This document shows positions 60,222-64,000 of a stretch of 64,000 nt of DNA, piece after piece. The stretch covers positions 235,996-299,995 of the forward strand of contig NZ_JAWXRD010000027.1 in the NCBI RefSeq assembly GCF_033843265.1. The letters are read 5' to 3'. The translations under genes were made by a program, and so were the position numbers. The stretch comes from Scandinavium lactucae. Its GTDB lineage: Bacteria; Pseudomonadota; Gammaproteobacteria; Enterobacterales; Enterobacteriaceae. Within the stretch, counting starts at the first letter, position 1. Every line of letters begins with the position of its first letter. The notes beneath the pieces are model-generated. The model saw nothing but the letters and a program-made list of their open reading frames with translations, did not search any database and had not been told where the DNA came from.

Positions 60222-61388
60222 TTAATCATTACCGAATAAATCACGGGTATAAACCTTATCTGCCACGTCTGCCAGCTCGTCCGCCATGCGATTGGAGATA
60301 ATCACATCGGCTTCCTGCTTGAACGCCTCGAGGTCACGCACCACGCGAGAATGGAAGAACTCATCTTCCTGCATCACCGGCTCATAAATAATGACCTGAA
60401 CACCTTTGGCTTTAATGCGCTTCATGATCCCCTGAATGGAGGATGCGCGGAAGTTGTCAGAGCCACTCTTCATGATCAGACGATAAACGCCAACCACTTT
60501 TGGTTTACGCGACAGAATGGAGTCTGCGACAAAATCTTTACGCGTGCGGTTGGCATCGACGATGGCCGAAATAATGTTATTCGGCACCGACTCGTAGTTA
60601 GCCAGCAGCTGCTTGGTGTCTTTTGGCAGGCAGTAACCACCATAACCAAACGACGGGTTGTTATAGTGGTTGCCGATACGTGGGTCGAGGCAAACGCCTT
60701 CGATGATCTGACGGCTGTCCAGGCCTAAGCTTTCTGCGTAGCTGTCCAGTTCGTTGAAATAGGCAACGCGCATCGCCAGGTAGGTATTGGCAAACAGCTT
60801 GATGGCTTCGGCTTCGGTGGAGTCAGTGAACAGGGTCGGGATCTCTTTCTTAATTGCCCCTTCCTGCAACAGCGCGGCAAAACGCTCTGCGCGCGCGGAG
60901 CGCTCACCGATCACAATACGTGACGGATGCAGGTTATCGTACAGAGCCCGGCCTTCACGCAGGAATTCCGGCGAGAAAATCACGTTATCGATGCCCAACT
61001 CGTCTTTGATGGACTGGGTGAAACCCACCGGAATGGTCGACTTGATGATCATCACCGCCTTCGGGTTGATCGCCACCACATCGCGGATCACCGCTTCAAC
61101 GCTTGACGTGTTGAAATAATTGGTTTTTGGGTCGTAATCGGTTGGCGTGGCGATAATCACATACTCGGCATCACGATAGGCATCCTGCTTGTCCGTCGTG
61201 GCGCGAAAGTTGAGCGTTTTAGTCGCTAAATACTCCTCAATCTCTTTATCGACAATCGGCGATTTTTTCTGATTGAGCATGTCCACTTTGGCCTGCACGA
61301 TATCCAGCGCCACGACTTCGTGGTTCTGAGCAATCAGAATGCCGTTTGAAAGGCCAACATAACCTGTACCGGAAATTGTAATTTTCAT
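60222..61388 (-). CDS. ugd: UDP-glucose 6-dehydrogenase
   Basis: Oxidises UDP-glucose to UDP-glucuronate with two NAD+, precursor for colanic acid, L-Ara4N-lipid A and UDP-galacturonate. 388 residues as in E. coli. N-terminal MKITISGTGYVGLSNGILIA Rossmann motif, IIKSTIPVGFT, EFLREGRALYDNLHPSRIV, and catalytic Cys in NPSFGYGGYCLPKDTKQL (near 260). Usually controlled by PhoP, PmrA and Rcs; I did not identify boxes. Confidence 0.97.
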   Translation of the reverse strand: MKITISGTGYVGLSNGILIAQNHEVVALDIVQAKVDMLNQKKSPIVDKEIEEYLATKTLNFRATTDKQDAYRDAEYVIIATPTDYDPKTNYFNTSSVEAVIRDVVAINPKAVMIIKSTIPVGFTQSIKDELGIDNVIFSPEFLREGRALYDNLHPSRIVIGERSARAERFAALLQEGAIKKEIPTLFTDSTEAEAIKLFANTYLAMRVAYFNELDSYAESLGLDSRQIIEGVCLDPRIGNHYNNPSFGYGGYCLPKDTKQLLANYESVPNNIISAIVDANRTRKDFVADSILSRKPKVVGVYRLIMKSGSDNFRASSIQGIMKRIKAKGVQVIIYEPVMQEDEFFHSRVVRDLEAFKQEADVIISNRMADELADVADKVYTRDLFGND

Positions 61389-61562
61389 TAGAACGCAACT
61401 TTATTCAGTTAACGGGTAGAGATGGCACCCGGGCCACCACGATAATCAATAGCTGCTGGGATTTAACCTCTTGCGTGAAGGCACTGTCAAGGCGCAGCCC
61501 CTGAATTCCCGCAATGTTGAGGTGACATTCAGACTACTTCGAATACACGACCGCTTTTTGGA

Positions 61563-61589
61563 TAAAAAAACCCGGAGACAAGCTCCGGG
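61563..61589 (-). terminator. Terminator of gnd
   Basis: CCCGGAG-CTTGT-CTCCGGG on the minus strand, then T7, 29 bases after the gnd stop. Confidence 0.92.
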
Positions 61590-61617
61590 CCTTGATGCTG
61601 CTGTGGCTGAATTAAGA

Positions 61618-63024
61618 TTAATCCATCCACTCGGTGTGGAACACACCGTCTTTATCGGTGCGCTTGTAAGTATGCGCCCCGAAGTAGTCACGCTGCGCCT
61701 GAATCAGGTTCGCTGGCAGCACTTCTGCACGATAGCTGTCGTAGTATGCGATAGCCGCAGAGAAGGTCGGGACCGGAATACCGTTCTGCACGGCATAAGC
61801 CACAACATCACGCAGCGCTTGCTGGTAGTCGTCAGCAATCTTCTTGAAGTACGGAGCCAGCAGCAGGTTCGCGATGTCAGCGTTTTCAGCATAGGCATCG
61901 GTGATTTTCTGCAGGAACTGAGCACGAATAATGCAACCGGCGCGGAAAATCTTCGCGATTTCGCCGTAGTTCAGATCCCAGTTGTATTCGTTCGACGCTG
62001 CACGCAGCTGAGAGAAGCCCTGAGCGTAAGATACGATTTTGCCCAGATACAGTGCGCGACGCACTTTCTCAACGAATTCTGCTTTATCGCCCGCCGGTTT
62101 TGCCTGAGGGCCGCTCAGCACTTTAGACGCAGCAACACGCTGATCTTTCAGAGAAGAGATATAACGGGCGAATACCGATTCAGTGATCAGCGACAGCGGC
62201 TCACCGAGGTCCAGGGAACTCTGGCTGGTCCACTTGCCGGTACCTTTGTTAGCCGCTTCATCCAGAATCACATCAACCAGGTAAATCCCTTCTTCATCTT
62301 TTTTGGTGAAGATGTCTTTGGTGATGTCAATCAGGTAGCTGTTCAGCTCGCCGTTGTTCCACTCGGTGAAGACCTGCGCCAACTCTTCGTTAGACAGTTT
62401 CAGGCCACCTTTCAGCAGGGAGTAAGCTTCAGCGATCAGCTGCATGTCGCCGTACTCGATCCCGTTGTGCACCATCTTCACGTAATGACCTGCACCATCC
62501 GGACCGATATAGGTCACGCACGGCTCACCATCTTCAGCTACAGCGGCGATTTTAGTCAGGATCGGTGCAACGAGTTCGTATGCTTCTTTCTGACCGCCAG
62601 GCATGATTGATGGGCCTTTCAGGGCACCCTCTTCACCACCGGAAACGCCGGTACCGATGAAGTTAAAACCTTCAGCAGACAGCTCGCGGTTACGACGCAC
62701 GGTGTCCGGGAAGTAGGAGTTACCCCCTTCGATGATGATGTCGCCTTTATCCAGGTAAGGCTTCAGAGATTCGATGGCTTTGTCCGTGCCCTCGCCCGCC
62801 TTCACCATTAACAGGATACGGCGTGGTGTTTCCAGAGACTCGACGAATTCCTGCACCGTGTAGAAAGGAGCCAGTTTCTTGCCTGGATTTTCGGCAATGA
62901 CTTCTTCTGTCTTTTCACGGGAGCGGTTGAAGATGGAGACGGTATAACCACGGCTTTCGATGTTGAGCGCCAGGTTGCGCCCCATCACTGCCATACCGAC
63001 GACGCCGATCTGTTGCTTGGACAT
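61618..63024 (-). CDS. gnd: 6-phosphogluconate dehydrogenase, decarboxylating
   Basis: Oxidative pentose-phosphate enzyme yielding ribulose 5-phosphate, CO2 and NADPH. 468 residues as in E. coli. N-terminal GVVGMAVMGRNLALNIESRGY NADP motif with the NRS loop, catalytic Lys region GAGHYVKMVHNGIEYGDMQLI, and the conserved C-terminal tail QRDYFGAHTYKRTDKDGVFHTEW. It marks the edge of the O-antigen cluster and is often recombined together with it. Confidence 0.98.
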   Translation of the reverse strand: MSKQQIGVVGMAVMGRNLALNIESRGYTVSIFNRSREKTEEVIAENPGKKLAPFYTVQEFVESLETPRRILLMVKAGEGTDKAIESLKPYLDKGDIIIEGGNSYFPDTVRRNRELSAEGFNFIGTGVSGGEEGALKGPSIMPGGQKEAYELVAPILTKIAAVAEDGEPCVTYIGPDGAGHYVKMVHNGIEYGDMQLIAEAYSLLKGGLKLSNEELAQVFTEWNNGELNSYLIDITKDIFTKKDEEGIYLVDVILDEAANKGTGKWTSQSSLDLGEPLSLITESVFARYISSLKDQRVAASKVLSGPQAKPAGDKAEFVEKVRRALYLGKIVSYAQGFSQLRAASNEYNWDLNYGEIAKIFRAGCIIRAQFLQKITDAYAENADIANLLLAPYFKKIADDYQQALRDVVAYAVQNGIPVPTFSAAIAYYDSYRAEVLPANLIQAQRDYFGAHTYKRTDKDGVFHTEWMD

Positions 63025-63200
63025 TACATACTCCTGTCAGGTGTGGTCACCACGCGAGGTGTGCGTGGCTTGATATGTGGTGAAGATGTTAACTCAGGAA
63101 GAGCGTCAATGAATAGCTTTTGCTGATCAATGTCACACTGAACGCCAATTCTGAAATCCCCCATAAGCTTCCGCACATGGGGCATTCAACGGCTTAGTGT

Positions 63201-64000
63201 TTACATTCTAAGCAGTTCGAGAATTTCTTTCGTCTTATCTTCCATTAACTTCGTATTTGCTCGCGATTCCACATTAAGACGCACTACTGGCTCGGTGTTC
63301 GAGGAACGCAGATTAAAGCGCCATTCGTCGAACGCCAGGCTGATGCCATCGGTGCGGTCAACGTCCAGCGCATGCGGCGCAAAATGCTGCTCAACGCGGG
63401 CAATCGCCGTTACCGGATCGGCCAGTTTGCTGTTGATTTCGCCACTCGCCGGGAACGCCGCCATGCGGTCACGCACCAGTTCGCCCAGCGTTTTGCCCTT
63501 CAGGCACAGCAGCTCGGTCACCAGCAGCCACGGGATCATCCCGCTGTCGCAATAGGCAAAATCGCGGAAGTAGTGATGGGCGCTCATTTCGCCGCCGTAG
63601 ATGGCATCTTCCTGGCGCATACGCTCTTTGATGAACGCGTGACCGGTTTTCGACATTACCGGGGTGCCGCCCGCCAGGTTCACCACGTCAACGGTGTTCC
63701 AGGACAGACGCGGATCGTGGATGATGCGCTCCCCGGGCTGTTTTTCGAGGAACGCTTCCGCCAGCAGGCCAACGATGTAGTAGCCCTCGATAAACTGCCC
63801 GTTTTCATCGAACAGGAAGCAGCGGTCGAAATCGCCGTCAAAGGCGATACCCATATCCGCGCCGTGTTCGATCACCGCATTGCGGGTATCGTCGCGACAC
63901 TCCGGCAGTAGCGGGTTCGGGATACCGTTCGGGAAATTACCGTCCGGGGTGTTGTGAACTTTGATAAAGGTGACCGGCAGGTTCATTGCCTGGAAGCGCG
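63201..64000 (-). CDS. manB: Phosphomannomutase, C-terminal part (5' end outside window)
   Basis: Alpha-D-phosphohexomutase family; converts mannose 6-phosphate to mannose 1-phosphate for GDP-mannose. The frame is open to the right edge (RFQAMNLPV...), so the ATG at 63986 is internal. About 266 residues are present: metal-binding loop GIAFDGDFDRCFLFDE, sugar-binding GGEMSAHHYFRDFAYCDSG and phosphate-binding FNLRSSNTEPVVRLNVES. manB (rfbK) and cpsG are near-identical paralogues; position beside gnd favours the O-antigen copy. It implies a GDP-sugar-containing O-antigen cluster to the right. Confidence 0.93.
   Translation of the reverse strand, partial: RFQAMNLPVTFIKVHNTPDGNFPNGIPNPLLPECRDDTRNAVIEHGADMGIAFDGDFDRCFLFDENGQFIEGYYIVGLLAEAFLEKQPGERIIHDPRLSWNTVDVVNLAGGTPVMSKTGHAFIKERMRQEDAIYGGEMSAHHYFRDFAYCDSGMIPWLLVTELLCLKGKTLGELVRDRMAAFPASGEINSKLADPVTAIARVEQHFAPHALDVDRTDGISLAFDEWRFNLRSSNTEPVVRLNVESRANTKLMEDKTKEILELLRM

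Noticed and set aside
1..64000. CRISPR array, rRNA genes, prophage
   Set aside because: No regularly spaced repeats, no rRNA sequence and no phage structural or replication genes were seen; the His-codon run in hisL and the REP pairs are the only short repeats that drew attention.

Overview
The window is chromosomal DNA of a member of the Enterobacteriaceae in the broad Escherichia/Citrobacter/Enterobacter/Leclercia group. Gene order follows the E. coli K-12 fli-rcsA-dsrA-dcm-vsr-nac-cbl-dacD-sbcB-his-wzzB-ugd-gnd backbone, and almost every backbone protein aligns end to end with its E. coli counterpart by eye. I cannot fix the species. The presence of nac and dcm/vsr, an OmpS1-like porin, a puu cluster beside tRNA-Asn genes and GC-rich REP elements argue against E. 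coli and Salmonella proper.

Layout. 1-5036: 3' end of the flagellar cluster, with the fliK C-terminus and then fliLMNOPQR (basal body, C-ring, export gate). 5037-16440: rcsA, dsrB, yodD, the DsrA small RNA, an MpgP-like phosphatase, dgcQ, yodC, yedI, yedA, vsr-dcm, yedJ, yedR, a probable RseX-type small RNA and the porin ompS1. 16587-24867: tRNA-Ser(CGA), mtfA, three of the four identical tRNA-Asn genes, cbl and nac (the latter with a readable sigma-54 promoter and NtrC site), amn, an M24 aminopeptidase and a HigBA-type toxin-antitoxin pair. 24972-32712: a putrescine-degradation cluster puuP, puuA, puuD, puuR, puuC, puuB, without puuE, with REP elements at both edges. 32760-34452: yeeO and the fourth tRNA-Asn.

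34429-39588 is a small genomic island bounded by a 32-bp direct repeat of the tRNA-Asn 3' end. It has no integrase. It carries a decayed IS3-type element, a remnant reading frame, and a three-gene contact-toxin unit: a PAAR-like protein, a PAAR-pyocin_S-colicin E3-type rRNase and a putative immunity protein. About 1.2 kb of AT-rich DNA without genes follows. This is the most interesting accessory region.

39642-49282 returns to the backbone: ldtA, tmaR, yeeA, sbmC (with a LexA-like site), dacD, sbcB, plaP, yeeY, yeeZ. 49391-56714 is the complete histidine operon, with promoter, leader peptide and attenuator. 56732-64000 is the edge of the O-antigen/surface-polysaccharide region: wzzB, a UDP-glucuronate 4-epimerase, an AT-rich membrane acyltransferase, ugd, gnd and the C-terminal part of a phosphomannomutase.

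Themes: motility and surface control (fli, rcsA, dgcQ, DsrA), nitrogen acquisition (nac, cbl, puu, plaP), envelope remodelling (ldtA, dacD, ompS1, wzzB) and tRNA-Asn genes acting as recombination and integration points. Coordinates come from reading the sequence. Homology statements come from memory of E. coli/Salmonella proteins, not from database searches.
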